A DNA stretch of 64,000 nucleotides from an uncultured Lysobacteraceae bacterium (GCA_936911875.1 CAKZGB010000009.1:120370-184369), one strand, 5' to 3'; shown: positions 53,271 through 63,117, numbered from the stretch's first letter. The notes: generated by a model from the sequence alone, not told the origin. Made by a program: numbers and translations.

Positions 53271-53989
53271 GAGTGACGCGAACCTTTGTCGACTTACCGT
53301 TGCAGCCCGGTCAGACAGTGGAACTGCCCGACGATGCCGTGGCGCATTTGGGCCGCGTCTTGCGCCTGCAGCCAGGTGACATCTGCGTGCTGTTCAATGG
53401 CGATGGCCATGACTACACCGCAACGCTTACCGACATCGGAAAAAAGAACGGCACCGCTCAAATTGATTCGGTGCAGGCACAGACCAATGAATCGCCGCTG
53501 CAAATTACCTTGATTCAGGGCATCGCACGCGGCGACAAGATGGACTGGATCCTGCAAAAGGCGACCGAACTGGGCGTCGCGCACATCGTGCCGGTGCACT
53601 CGCAACGCGGCGAGGTCAAACTCGACGGCGATCGCGCCCGCAAACGCCATGAACATTGGCGGCAGGTCGTGATCAGTGCCTGCGAGCAATCCGGACGTGC
53701 TACGGTGCCTACAGTCGCCCCGCCCTGCGATCTGAATAGCATGAGCATTGCGGCGCCTGTGCGTCTGCTGCTCGAACCTACAGCAGATACCGATCTGCGC
53801 ACCTTAAAACTGCAGGACTCGGCGGTGGCCATCGCCATCGGTCCGGAAGGCGGCTGGAGTGAGCGCGACTTGGCGCAACTCGAAGCTGCCGGCTTCAGCG
53901 GCCTGCGATTGGGTCCACGCATCTTGCGCACCGAGACCGCGGGCATCGCGACCATCGCCGCGCTACAAGCACACTTTGGAGATTTTTAA
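53267..53989 (+). CDS. rsmE: 16S rRNA m3U1498 methyltransferase
   Basis: 240 residues from the ATG at 53267. SPOUT fold: QGIARGDKMDWILQKATELG, SEQSGR-like CEQSGRATVP, and the trefoil-knot SAM loop IGPEGGWSERDLAQL with LGPRILRTETA. It methylates U1498 in the decoding region. The chain bioA-rsmE-gshB has overlaps or gaps of only a few bases. Confidence 0.95.
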   Translation: MRVTRTFVDLPLQPGQTVELPDDAVAHLGRVLRLQPGDICVLFNGDGHDYTATLTDIGKKNGTAQIDSVQAQTNESPLQITLIQGIARGDKMDWILQKATELGVAHIVPVHSQRGEVKLDGDRARKRHEHWRQVVISACEQSGRATVPTVAPPCDLNSMSIAAPVRLLLEPTADTDLRTLKLQDSAVAIAIGPEGGWSERDLAQLEAAGFSGLRLGPRILRTETAGIATIAALQAHFGDF

Positions 53990-53991
53990 GC

Positions 53992-54957
53992 ATGACCTAT
54001 ACCGTCTACGTGGTGATGGATCCGATCGAAAAGATCAAGATCGTCAAAGACTCCACATTTGCCATGATGCTCGAGGCGCAACGCCGCGGCGCGCAGCTGC
54101 GTTATATCAAACCGGGTCATCTGCACATTGCCGAAGGCCAGGCCGGCTGCACCGCCGCTCCCGTGCAAGTCTGGGACGATGCCGAGCACTGGTTCGAGTT
54201 GAGCGAGTTCACCAATCATGTGTTTGGTGCCGACGATGTCGTTCTGATGCGCACCGATCCGCCGGTTGATCCGAACTATCTGCAGGACACCATCGTGCTG
54301 TCGATGGCTCAGCAACAGGGCGCGATGGTGGTGAACGACCCGCAGGGCCTTCGTGATTTCAACGAGAAGCTGGCGGCCTTACTGTTTCCGCAGTGCTGCC
54401 CGCCGACGCTGGTCTCGCGCGATCGCGCGCAGCTCAAGGCCTTTGTTGAGCAATACGGTCAGGCGGTTCTGAAAGTGCTCGATGGCATGGGCGGCCGCTC
54501 GATTTTCCGCGTCGCGCACGGCGAGCCGAACGTCAACGTCATTCTCGAAACCCTGACGCACGACGGTCGCAACCTGGCGATGGCACAGCAGTTTATACCG
54601 GGCATCAAACAGGGCGACAAGCGCATTCTGCTGGTCGATAGCGAACCCGTCGATTACTGTCTGGCCCGCATTCCGCAGGGCGATGAGTTCCGCGGCAATC
54701 TCGCCGCCGGCGGTCGCGGCGAAGGCCGTCCCCTCGCCGATCGCGATCGCTGGATCGCACAACAAGTCGGCCCGCTGATGCGCGAGCACGACATGCTGTT
54801 TGTGGGGCTCGATGTGATCGGCGACTACTTGACGGAAGTCAATGTCACCAGCCCTACCTGTATCCGCGAACTGGATGCCCAGTTCGGACTCAACATTGCT
54901 GGCCTGCTGTTTGATGCGATCGAACGGCGCCTGGCCGCAAGGTCGCTGTCCGCTTAA
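53992..54957 (+). CDS. gshB: Glutathione synthetase
   Basis: 321 residues, ATP-grasp. VVMDPIEKIKIVKDSTFAMM at the start, RTDPPVDPNYL, KVLDGMGGRSIF and the late NLAAGGRGEGRPLADRD and VNVTSPTCIRELD match bacterial GshB. It adds glycine to gamma-glutamylcysteine. The 3' end overlaps the convergent icd gene by 4 bases. Confidence 0.97.
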   Translation: MTYTVYVVMDPIEKIKIVKDSTFAMMLEAQRRGAQLRYIKPGHLHIAEGQAGCTAAPVQVWDDAEHWFELSEFTNHVFGADDVVLMRTDPPVDPNYLQDTIVLSMAQQQGAMVVNDPQGLRDFNEKLAALLFPQCCPPTLVSRDRAQLKAFVEQYGQAVLKVLDGMGGRSIFRVAHGEPNVNVILETLTHDGRNLAMAQQFIPGIKQGDKRILLVDSEPVDYCLARIPQGDEFRGNLAAGGRGEGRPLADRDRWIAQQVGPLMREHDMLFVGLDVIGDYLTEVNVTSPTCIRELDAQFGLNIAGLLFDAIERRLAARSLSA

Positions 54958-57173
54958 GCGGACAGCGCCTTGTTCAAGGTGGCGCTCGGACGCATCACTG
55001 CGCTGAGCTTGTCAAAGTCCGGACGGTAGTACCCGCCGATATCTTGCGCACCGCCCTGTGCACCGTTGAGTTCCGCCACGATGGTGGACTCGTTGTCGGT
55101 CAGGGCTTTCGCGATCGGTGCGAAATGGGCAGCCAGTTCCTTATCGGCAGTCTGCTTGGCCAGAGCCTGCGCCCAGTACATCGCCAGATAGTAATGCGAT
55201 CCGCGCGTATCGAGCTGACCGACATCGCGCTTGGGCGAACGGTCGCTGTCCAGGAACTCGCCGTTGGCGACATCGAGCGCATCGGCTAGCACTTGAATGC
55301 GAGCGTCACCGGTGCGATTGGCCAAATGCTCAAGCGAGGCAGCCAGCGCCATGAATTCACCCAGTGAATCCCAGCGCAGGTGGTTCTGCATCACGAGCTG
55401 CTCGACGTGCTTGGGTGCCGAACCGCCCGCACCCGTTTCGAACAGTCCACCGCCGGCCATCAGCGGCACCACCGACAGCATCTTGGCCGACGTACCCAGT
55501 TCCATGATCGGGAACAGGTCGGTCAGGTAATCACGCAGCACGTTACCAGTCGCCGAGATGGTGTCTTCACCCTTGCGGATGCGACGCAGCGATTCGGCCA
55601 TCGCATCGACCGGCGACATGATGCGAATATCCAGACCGGTGGTGTCGTGATCCTTGAGATAACTCTCGACCTTGCTGATGACATTGCGGTCGTGAGCGCG
55701 GTTAGAGTCCAGCCAGAAAATCGCAGGCGTCTTGCTCAGACGTGCACGATTCACGGCCAGCTGCACCCAGTCACGCACCGGCGCATCCTTGGTCTGACAC
55801 ATGCGGAAGATGTCACCGGCGTCGACTTTAATTCTCAGCAGCACGTCACCGGCGGCGGTACGCACTTCGACATTACCGCTGTCCTGCAGCTGGAACGTCT
55901 TGTCGTGCGAGCCGTATTCCTCGGCTTTTTGAGCCATCAGACCGACGTTGGGTACCGAGCCCATCGTGGCCGGATCGAAGGCACCGTTGGCCTTGCAGTC
56001 GTCAATCACAACCTGATAGATACCGGCGTAGCAACGATCGGGAATGACGGCCTTGGTGTCCTGCAACTGACCTTGCGCGTTCCACATGCGGCCGGAGTCA
56101 CGAATCATGGCAGGCATCGACGCGTCGACGATCACATCGGACGGAACATGCAGATTGGTGATGCCCTTGTCGGAGTTCACCATGGCAACGCCCGGACGCT
56201 CGGCATACAGCGCCGCAATATCCGCTTCGATGGCACTACGGACACCGGCATCAAGCTCGCCCAGTTTGGCGTACAGGTCACCGATCCCGTTGTTCGGATC
56301 AAAGCCGATCTTATCCAGATCTGCAGCGTACTTAGTCAGCACCGGGCTGTAGAAGGCCGACACGGCCGCGCCGAACAGCACGGGGTCGGAGACCTTCATC
56401 ATGGTGGCCTTGAGGTGCAGCGAGAACAGTACGCCCTTGGCCTTGGCATCTTGGATTTGCGCATCCAGGAAGGTGCGCAGCGCGGCCATCGACATCACCG
56501 ATGCATCGATGATTTCACCGGCCTTGACGGACAACTTGGGCTTGAGCACTTTGCGTTCGCCGGCGTTGTTGACCAGCGAGATTTCGAGATCATCGGCCTG
56601 CGCCATGATGTGGCTGACTTCGGTGCCGTAGAAATCGCCGGCATCCATGTGCGAGACGTGCGATTTGGAATCGGCCGACCATGCACCCATGCGATGCGGA
56701 TGCTTGCGTGCGTAATTCTTGACGGACAGCGGAGCGCGGCGGTCGGAGTTGCCTTCGCGCAGTACAGGGTTCACTGCGGAACCTTTGACGCGGTCATAGC
56801 GAACTTGCGCGTCGCGTTCGGCATCGGTCGAGGGCTCCTCGGGATAATCCGGCAGCGGATAACCCTTGTCCTGCAGTTCCTTGATGGCGGCCTTGAGCTG
56901 CGGCACCGAGGCGGAGATGTTCGGCAGCTTGATGATGTTGGCTTCCGGGCGGCCGGCGAGCGCACCGAGTTCGGCAAGATCATCGCCAACGCGTTGCGAC
57001 TCCGTCAGCAGTTCCGGGAACTGCGCCAGGATGCGACCGGACAGCGAAATATCGCGCGTTTCGACGCGGATGCCCGCAGGCGCCGTGAACGATTGAACGA
57101 TGGGCAGGAACGAACCGGTCGCCAGCATTGGCGCTTCATCGGTCAGGGTGTAGATAATCGTGCGATCGGACAT
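54954..57173 (-). CDS. icd: Isocitrate dehydrogenase (NADP+), monomeric type
   Basis: 739 residues from the ATG at 57173 (MSDRTIIYTLTDEAP). This is the large single-chain IDH unrelated in length to the 416-residue dimeric enzyme; HRMGAWSADSKSHVSHMD, SVKNYARKHPHRMG and LSATGNVLRDYLTDLFPIME-type segments are diagnostic. It makes 2-oxoglutarate and NADPH in the TCA cycle, and the NADPH feeds glutathione and peroxide defence. Confidence 0.96.
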   Translation of the reverse strand: MSDRTIIYTLTDEAPMLATGSFLPIVQSFTAPAGIRVETRDISLSGRILAQFPELLTESQRVGDDLAELGALAGRPEANIIKLPNISASVPQLKAAIKELQDKGYPLPDYPEEPSTDAERDAQVRYDRVKGSAVNPVLREGNSDRRAPLSVKNYARKHPHRMGAWSADSKSHVSHMDAGDFYGTEVSHIMAQADDLEISLVNNAGERKVLKPKLSVKAGEIIDASVMSMAALRTFLDAQIQDAKAKGVLFSLHLKATMMKVSDPVLFGAAVSAFYSPVLTKYAADLDKIGFDPNNGIGDLYAKLGELDAGVRSAIEADIAALYAERPGVAMVNSDKGITNLHVPSDVIVDASMPAMIRDSGRMWNAQGQLQDTKAVIPDRCYAGIYQVVIDDCKANGAFDPATMGSVPNVGLMAQKAEEYGSHDKTFQLQDSGNVEVRTAAGDVLLRIKVDAGDIFRMCQTKDAPVRDWVQLAVNRARLSKTPAIFWLDSNRAHDRNVISKVESYLKDHDTTGLDIRIMSPVDAMAESLRRIRKGEDTISATGNVLRDYLTDLFPIMELGTSAKMLSVVPLMAGGGLFETGAGGSAPKHVEQLVMQNHLRWDSLGEFMALAASLEHLANRTGDARIQVLADALDVANGEFLDSDRSPKRDVGQLDTRGSHYYLAMYWAQALAKQTADKELAAHFAPIAKALTDNESTIVAELNGAQGGAQDIGGYYRPDFDKLSAVMRPSATLNKALSA

Positions 57174-57222
57174 GTGCGGCTCCACGGAAGAAACGAATTC
57201 CTCCATTTTAACCCGCGACGGC

Positions 57223-58851
57223 CTATCGGCAGCCTGCGAACAGATCCCGATCGGCACGATACAGTGCCGTATTGACGCCCATCAGTCCCAGAACACTATG
57301 GAACAGGTTGTCATGCGAGGCCGGTTGCGTGGCCCGCTTGGCCAGACAGTTCTCATCGATACTGCGATCGCGCTTGAGACCGTCACTCAGCCACATGATC
57401 ATCGGCACGGTCTTTTGCGTCTGCGGTGCAATCGAATACGGCAGACCATGCAGGAACAGTCCGTTCTCGCCGAGCGATTCGCCGTGATCCGAGACATAGA
57501 TCAGCGCCGTGTCGCGATCGGTCATGGTCTGCAGATAGGCAATCGTGTCGGCCAGCATTGCATCGGTAGCGATGATGGCATTGTCGTAGCTGTTCGTGAT
57601 CTGCGCAGCGGTACAGCGACCCAGATCGTCCTCAAGACACTCAGGCGTAAAGACCCGTGCAGAGGCCGGATAGCGCGCGTAATAACTCGGACCGTGATTA
57701 CCGAGCGTGTGCAGCACCACGAACTGATCGCCTTTGACATGCGGCACGGCCTTCAGCCGGTCGGTGAGTTCACGGTCGAAACAGCCCTTTTCTACCGTGC
57801 AATACGGCGTTGCCTTGGTGACATGCTGAATCGATTCCGTGGGAAGGCCTTCGCACACGCCTTTGCACCCGGACTGATTGTCGATCCAGCGCACATCAAT
57901 GCCGACACGATTGAGAACATGCAGGAACGACTGCGAGTTCTTGATCTTGTCCATGTCGAAGTCCGCGCGGCCCCATGGCGAGAACATGCACGGCAACGAC
58001 ACCTCGGTCGCCGTACCGCAGGAGGTGACATGACTAAAGTTGATCGGTCCAATCGCTTTCAGACGCGGCGTGGTTTGCCGCGCATAACCGTTGAGGCCCC
58101 AATTCTGCGCGCGCACCGTTTCGCCCACCACTAACACAACCAGCGCCGGCTTTTGTCCGGGCTTTTGCGGTGCGAGCTTGGCGTCGAGTCCGATGACCTG
58201 ACGCGGCTTGCGCTTGGTCTCGCCTGCCGCCAACTTGGCCAGTCCGAAAATATAGTTGGACGGTGTGACCAGATAACGCATCTCACGATGATTTCGCAGG
58301 AACGACGATAACGGCTGGTACGAAGCGAAGGCCGTCGCGGCCAGTACCGCCAGCGTGGCAATGATCCAGATCAGACGGCGACGGATTGTCAGGAGCATGC
58401 GGCTCTTTTTAATGCGCAGTCGCCACAGTACCAGTGCCGGCAAGCCGCCAAGCAACGCAATCGTGCCGATCATCGGCAGCGTCAGAAGCTCGCGCGATTC
58501 CTTGGTGTCGGTGTGCAGCACATTGCGCAGCATGTCCACATCGAGATAGACCGTGTAGCGCGACATGTAATAGGCGGCGGACGCCGAGATCAGCAGCACC
58601 AATGTCAGCAGCGGTTTGACCGTGAAGCGATAGGACAGCAACAGAAAGATCAGTAGATGCAAGGCGGTGACGACGATCGTCAGCGCCACACCCAGAATGA
58701 GACCCGACATTCCCTGCAGGCTGTGCGTTTCGATGACCTTGCCGGCAAACGTCCAGTTGAAAGCGAGCGAACAGAACACAGCGACCGCCAGACAGATGGA
58801 CTCGACCGACCATTCACGAGTACACAGCTTGCCCTCAAACAATGGTTTCAC
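57223..58851 (-). CDS. eptA: Phosphoethanolamine-lipid A transferase
   Basis: 542 residues: five N-terminal membrane helices (to about residue 180), then a periplasmic sulfatase-fold domain. The nucleophile Thr280 is in TSCGTATEVSLPCMF, VVGETVRAQNWGLNGY carries a metal-binding Glu, and YVSDHGESLGENGLFLHG has the remaining zinc ligands. Disulfide-forming cysteines are frequent, as in EptA/MCR proteins. It puts phosphoethanolamine on lipid A, reducing binding of cationic peptides. It overlaps the PAP2 gene by 17 bases. Confidence 0.94.
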   Translation of the reverse strand: MKPLFEGKLCTREWSVESICLAVAVFCSLAFNWTFAGKVIETHSLQGMSGLILGVALTIVVTALHLLIFLLLSYRFTVKPLLTLVLLISASAAYYMSRYTVYLDVDMLRNVLHTDTKESRELLTLPMIGTIALLGGLPALVLWRLRIKKSRMLLTIRRRLIWIIATLAVLAATAFASYQPLSSFLRNHREMRYLVTPSNYIFGLAKLAAGETKRKPRQVIGLDAKLAPQKPGQKPALVVLVVGETVRAQNWGLNGYARQTTPRLKAIGPINFSHVTSCGTATEVSLPCMFSPWGRADFDMDKIKNSQSFLHVLNRVGIDVRWIDNQSGCKGVCEGLPTESIQHVTKATPYCTVEKGCFDRELTDRLKAVPHVKGDQFVVLHTLGNHGPSYYARYPASARVFTPECLEDDLGRCTAAQITNSYDNAIIATDAMLADTIAYLQTMTDRDTALIYVSDHGESLGENGLFLHGLPYSIAPQTQKTVPMIMWLSDGLKRDRSIDENCLAKRATQPASHDNLFHSVLGLMGVNTALYRADRDLFAGCR

Positions 58852-59596
58852 GTTGGCTATCCCTTGCTTCTGCGGCTGACTTCGTTACATGCCCCTGAAT
58901 TGCATCATAGACCAAGGCACCCACAGTCCAGCAAATCCACATCGTGGTGAGATCATGGGACAGAAAGTGGGCACCGCGCAGCTGCTGTGCAATTCCTAAG
59001 ATCATCCCGAACGTTACACCGAGAGCAAGACCTCGAAATCGCCATTCCGGACGAACCATCAGCGCTGCAAAATACTGGCTAATCCACGCATATCCGGCAC
59101 TGGCCTGCCCGGCGGGAAAGCACCGGCCGGCCTCCAGATTGACGCGATCGATTTCCAGCAAGGGGACATACACCTTGCTGCCACCGAATCCCATCAGATC
59201 CCAGGGACAATCCATGTGCGACATGCCCTTCGCCATGGCTACCAGCGCCGTTGCCAATCCGACGCTAATGACAATCAGTCGCAGTGCGCGCTCCCATGTG
59301 GCTCGCATACTTGAACGCTTGCGAGTGCGGAACGCCCAAACCCAAACCGCAACAGTAACGAGCCAGGCTGCAGTAGAGATGTTCTTGCCGATCCGGTGAA
59401 ACCCCTGCGTCAGCAGTGGTGCATCACGAAGTGCCCAGCGACCGCCTTCGAGATCAAAGAGCCAGCGCGCGACCGCGTGATCGATGCCGCCATAAGTCAG
59501 CACCAGGAACAGCAATGCGAACACCGCCGTTGGAACTACAAAATGGCGCTCGATCGTTTCGGATCGGATGAACGGGCTGATGATGACGCTTCTCAT
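58835..59596 (-). CDS. PAP2-family phosphatase, membrane-bound
   Basis: 253 residues with about six hydrophobic helices. The three phosphatase motifs are KGMSHMDCPWDL (partly divergent first motif), FPAGQASAGYAW and RGAHFLSHDLTTMW. Next to eptA such enzymes act on lipid A phosphates or undecaprenyl pyrophosphate. It is first in a two-gene operon with eptA and divergent from the regulator at 59646. Confidence 0.9.
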   Translation of the reverse strand: MRSVIISPFIRSETIERHFVVPTAVFALLFLVLTYGGIDHAVARWLFDLEGGRWALRDAPLLTQGFHRIGKNISTAAWLVTVAVWVWAFRTRKRSSMRATWERALRLIVISVGLATALVAMAKGMSHMDCPWDLMGFGGSKVYVPLLEIDRVNLEAGRCFPAGQASAGYAWISQYFAALMVRPEWRFRGLALGVTFGMILGIAQQLRGAHFLSHDLTTMWICWTVGALVYDAIQGHVTKSAAEARDSQRETIV

Positions 59597-59619
59597 GCAC
59601 GCAATGGTGCGATGCGCAT

Positions 59620-59638
59620 TGTCAGAAACCTGTCAGAA
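59620..59638. promoter_or_regulatory. Direct repeat TGTCAGAA, 11-bp period
   Basis: TGTCAGAA occurs twice with starts 11 bases apart in the 49-base gap between the PAP2-eptA operon and the divergent regulator. OmpR-family dimers typically bind direct repeats of one helical turn, so this is a candidate operator for the regulator at 59646. Confidence 0.5.
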
Positions 59639-59645
59639 TGGCGCC

Positions 59646-60326
59646 ATGAGACGCATATTGGTGATCGAGGACCACCGCGATCTGGTCCGCTCGATATTCA
59701 ATTATCTGGAGACCCGCGGCTACATTTTGGACACCGCGCCCGATGGCCGCACCGGACTGGAGCTGGCCGAATCGCAGACCTACGACGCGATCGTTCTGGA
59801 CTGGAACCTGCCTCGCCTTGAGGGGCTGGATGTGTTGCGCGCTTATCGCGAGCACGGCGGACTCACACCGGTGCTGATGCTGACCGCTCGGGATGACATC
59901 GATGACAAGGTCGCTGCGTTCCGCACCGGCGTGCAGGACTATCTCACCAAACCGTTTGCGCTGGCCGAACTGGAAGTCCGCCTTGAAGCACTAATGAATC
60001 GTCAGGCGACGGAATCGCGACAGTTGCAGGTCGCCGATCTGGAGTTTGATCTCGGCACCCGACGCATTATTCGCAATGGCATCGAGTTGCATGTCTATCC
60101 CGCCTGTCGAAGGCTACTCGAGGTCCTGATGCGCGCCAGTCCGGATGCCGTCACACGCGAGCAACTGGAACGTGCAGTCTGGGGCGAAGATCCGCCTGAT
60201 GCCGATCGTCTTCGTGCACATATCTATGATCTACGCAAAGTCATTGACGGTCCGTTTGAAACCAAACTGCTTCACACATTGCCGCGTGTGGGCTATCGCC
60301 TCGCTGACGTAAAGGTCACACCATGA
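59646..60326 (+). CDS. OmpR-family response regulator next to eptA
   Basis: 226 residues from the ATG at 59646 (MRRILVIEDHRD). Receiver with Asp52 in AIVLDWNLPRLEG, Lys in LTKPF, then a winged-helix domain ending FETKLLHTLPRVGYRL. Position suggests control of PAP2 and eptA, similar in logic to PmrA. No ribosome binding site is evident before the ATG; the direct repeat at 59620 occupies that space. The stop overlaps the kinase start by 4 bases. Confidence 0.92.
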   Translation: MRRILVIEDHRDLVRSIFNYLETRGYILDTAPDGRTGLELAESQTYDAIVLDWNLPRLEGLDVLRAYREHGGLTPVLMLTARDDIDDKVAAFRTGVQDYLTKPFALAELEVRLEALMNRQATESRQLQVADLEFDLGTRRIIRNGIELHVYPACRRLLEVLMRASPDAVTREQLERAVWGEDPPDADRLRAHIYDLRKVIDGPFETKLLHTLPRVGYRLADVKVTP

Positions 60327-61606
60327 AACCCCTCTTGGGCGACACCCTACCCAGACGCCTGATTACTGCCATGGTGCTGTATCTGGTCGTGCTGACCATA
60401 GTGCTCAGTGCCTTCACCGTCATCTCCAATGAGCGTGCGGAGAAATTCGGATGGCGTGCCATTTTGAGCAATGCAATGTCCGAATGGGATGGCCCGAGCC
60501 GGTCCGATGCGAATGCGGTGCCCTCACCCATCCGCCGATTCGGTGACACCGCCACCCCGATGCCGAGTGAATTCTCGGAGCTTCCTGATGGCATTCATGA
60601 CGACATACCGTTCAACGGCAAGGTCTATGCCGTGCTGATCGCTACACGCAATGGGCATCGCCGCGCAGTAGCCGTAGACGCCAGCTCCATTGAGAAGAAA
60701 GAGCACACCTTGGCTACGCAGGTACTGATTGTAATTGTGGGGACCATGGTACTGGCCGGCTTACTCGGCGCATGGGGCCTCAAGCGCGCCCTTCGACCCT
60801 TGGGCGAAGTGGTACGGGAGATCAGCTTGCTGGATCCGGAATCCTCGGAGGTTCGCCTGACGCCACCGGCCGATGCAACGCAGGAAGTCCGGACACTCAC
60901 GGGTGCGGTCAACGGATATTCAAATCGTATCGGCGAGTATGTGAAGCGTGAGCGTGCCTTCGTTGAGATGGCCAGCCATGAATTGCGCACGCCCGTTGCG
61001 GTACTGAGCAATGAACTTGAATTGCTGCAGGACGAGGCACAGCGTGAAAATCGGGAGATCGCGCGATTGCAACGTGCGCGTCGCACAACTCAGGATCTGC
61101 AGTCCCTGTTAGAGATCCTGCTGTTGCTGGCCAGAAATCCGGAGCGTCTACTGAAACAGTCGAGTTGGGTCGACCCGGTCGCCATCGGACAGAAACAGAT
61201 TGAGCTGCATCAGCCGCTGCTGCAGCAGAAACAGCTGCAGATCGTCCGGAGTGGTGTCGAGCACGGTCGTCTGCTGGCACCGCCGGTGCTGGTCGAGGTC
61301 ACGGTGGCCAATCTGCTGCGTAACGCCATCGAGAACAGTGATCACGGCGACATCGAAGTGCATTGGGACGCGAACGGCACACTGACCGTTACCGATCCGG
61401 GCAGCAGTATGAGCGCGCAACAGGTCAGCGAACTCTACCGTTGTGTGCTGCGTGGGGACTCCATGCCCTCTGCGGGGATCGGCATGCAATTGCTGTCGCG
61501 CATTGTCGACCACATGGGCTGGCGACTCGACTATTCCGAGGTGGCCGCCGGCCGGACGCAGGCGCGGGTGCAATTTCCACAGTCGGGGCCAGTTGAGTTA
61601 GCCTAA
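60323..61606 (+). CDS. Sensor histidine kinase next to eptA
   Basis: 427 residues: helices about 14-34 and 133-152 around a periplasmic domain of about 95 residues, HisKA with VEMASHELRTPVAV (His219), N-box NLLRNAIENS. The ATP-lid boxes are weak: DPGSSM (358-363) lacks the second glycine of DxGxG, and SAGIGMQLL replaces the usual GxGLGL. Binding of ATP may be preserved but is not certain. It is translationally coupled to the regulator. Confidence 0.9.
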   Translation: MKPLLGDTLPRRLITAMVLYLVVLTIVLSAFTVISNERAEKFGWRAILSNAMSEWDGPSRSDANAVPSPIRRFGDTATPMPSEFSELPDGIHDDIPFNGKVYAVLIATRNGHRRAVAVDASSIEKKEHTLATQVLIVIVGTMVLAGLLGAWGLKRALRPLGEVVREISLLDPESSEVRLTPPADATQEVRTLTGAVNGYSNRIGEYVKRERAFVEMASHELRTPVAVLSNELELLQDEAQRENREIARLQRARRTTQDLQSLLEILLLLARNPERLLKQSSWVDPVAIGQKQIELHQPLLQQKQLQIVRSGVEHGRLLAPPVLVEVTVANLLRNAIENSDHGDIEVHWDANGTLTVTDPGSSMSAQQVSELYRCVLRGDSMPSAGIGMQLLSRIVDHMGWRLDYSEVAAGRTQARVQFPQSGPVELA

Positions 61607-61630
61607 CTGCTTCACTTCCCGGATCCGCTC

Positions 61631-63055
61631 ATGGCTCAGTTCACTCCCCCACCTGCTTCCGCTGTTGACTCCATGATTCCGCAAGGCCGTGGCCGAGTGC
61701 TGGGCATAGCCGGCATTGCCGCGCTTGGCGGTTTCCTGTTCGGTTACGACAGTGCCGTAATCAACGGAACCGTCGATGCACTGCGTGATCAGTTCAAACT
61801 CTCCGATGGCTTGCTCGGCTTTTCTGTGGCATCGGCCCTGCTCGGCGCCATGCTCGGTGCGTGGTGTGCAGGTCGTATTGCTGACCGTTTCGGCCGTGTG
61901 CGGGCCATGCTGGTTGCCGCCCTCATGTTCAGTGCCGCCTCGGTCGGCTCGGCCTTTGCATTCTCCGTGTGGGATCTGATTTTCTGGCGGGTGGTCGGTG
62001 GCGTGGGTGTCGGCATGGCCTCGGTAATTGCACCGGCCTACATAGCTGAAATTGCACCGGCGGCAAGCCGCGGTCGGCTCGGTAGCCTGCAACAGCTGGC
62101 GATCGTGACCGGTATCTTTGCCGCGTTACTGTTTGATTACTGGGCTGCCCATGCAGCCGGTGGTGCGGCCATGCCTTCGTGGGGCGGAATTGAAGCCTGG
62201 CGCTGGATGTTCCTGAGCATGTTGGTGCCCTCCGTTCTGTATGGTGGTTTGGCATTGACCCTGCCGGAATCGCCGCGTTATCTGGTGGGTCGCGGTCGCG
62301 AAGCGGAAGCTGCCTCTGTGCTCAGCCGCACGCAAGGACTGGCACCGGCACAGCAGTCGCAACTGATTGAATCCATCCGTTCCACTCTGACCGGTGATCG
62401 TCGTCAGTCCCTGCAGGACCTGTTCCAGGGCGGCAAACTGATGCCGATCGTTTGGGTCGGCATTTTCGTGTCGTTGTTCCAGCAGTTTGTCGGCATCAAC
62501 GTGATCTTCTATTACTCGGCCATGTTGTGGCGCTCTGTCGGTTTTACCGAAGAAAATGCACTGCAACTGACGGTACTCACTTCGATCATCAACATTGCCG
62601 TGACCCTAGTGGCCATTGCGCTGGTCGATCGCATTGGCCGCAAGCCGCTGTTGCTGATTGGCTCGATTGGTATGGCCATCACGCTGGCCATCATGGCGTA
62701 CTGCTTCTCGCAGGCCACCGGTATCGGTTCGAACCTGACGCTGCCCGGTTCGCTGGGCACGTTGGCGCTGTTCGCCGCCAATGCCTTCGTGATTTTCTTT
62801 GGCGTGAGCTGGGGTCCGGTGGTCTGGGTGCTCTTGGGTGAGATGTTCCCCAACCGCATTCGTGCGATTGCACTCTCTGCCGCTGCTGCCGCGCAATGGC
62901 TCGCCAATTTCCTGGTCACCATGACCTTCCCGATGTTGGCTGCGGCCGGTCTGCAGCTTGCCTACGGGCTCTACGCGTTCTTTGCACTGCTGAGCGCGAT
63001 CTTTGTCTGGCGATGGGTACGCGAGACCAAGGGTGTCGAGCTCGAACAGATGTAA
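61631..63055 (+). CDS. MFS transporter, sugar porter family
   Basis: 474 residues with 12 hydrophobic segments. Sugar porter motifs: GGFLFGYDSAVINGT in helix 1, GRIADRFGRVRAM after helix 2, PESPRYLV in the central loop, FQQFVGINVIFYYS in helix 7, DRIGRKPLLL after helix 8 and LLGEMFPNRIRA near helix 10, plus a final WVRETKGVELEQM (PETKG-like). It imports a monosaccharide with protons; the sugar is unknown. It lies 24 bases after the kinase gene. Confidence 0.93.
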   Translation: MAQFTPPPASAVDSMIPQGRGRVLGIAGIAALGGFLFGYDSAVINGTVDALRDQFKLSDGLLGFSVASALLGAMLGAWCAGRIADRFGRVRAMLVAALMFSAASVGSAFAFSVWDLIFWRVVGGVGVGMASVIAPAYIAEIAPAASRGRLGSLQQLAIVTGIFAALLFDYWAAHAAGGAAMPSWGGIEAWRWMFLSMLVPSVLYGGLALTLPESPRYLVGRGREAEAASVLSRTQGLAPAQQSQLIESIRSTLTGDRRQSLQDLFQGGKLMPIVWVGIFVSLFQQFVGINVIFYYSAMLWRSVGFTEENALQLTVLTSIINIAVTLVAIALVDRIGRKPLLLIGSIGMAITLAIMAYCFSQATGIGSNLTLPGSLGTLALFAANAFVIFFGVSWGPVVWVLLGEMFPNRIRAIALSAAAAAQWLANFLVTMTFPMLAAAGLQLAYGLYAFFALLSAIFVWRWVRETKGVELEQM

Positions 63056-63060
63056 CCGAA

Positions 63061-63088
63061 AGGCCCCGCAGATGCGGGGCCTTTTTTT
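63061..63088 (+). terminator. Terminator after the sugar porter gene
   Basis: Perfect 9-bp stem AGGCCCCGC/GCGGGGCCT, AGAT loop and a T run of seven, 5 bases past the stop. Confidence 0.93.
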
Positions 63089-63117
63089 GAACGGAGTTGC
63101 TAAGGGCTAATCAGAAA

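Noticed and set aside
55380..57275. A 631-codon plus-strand frame opposite icd
   Set aside because: Antisense shadow of the monomeric isocitrate dehydrogenase; low-complexity His/Arg/Gly composition, no domain.
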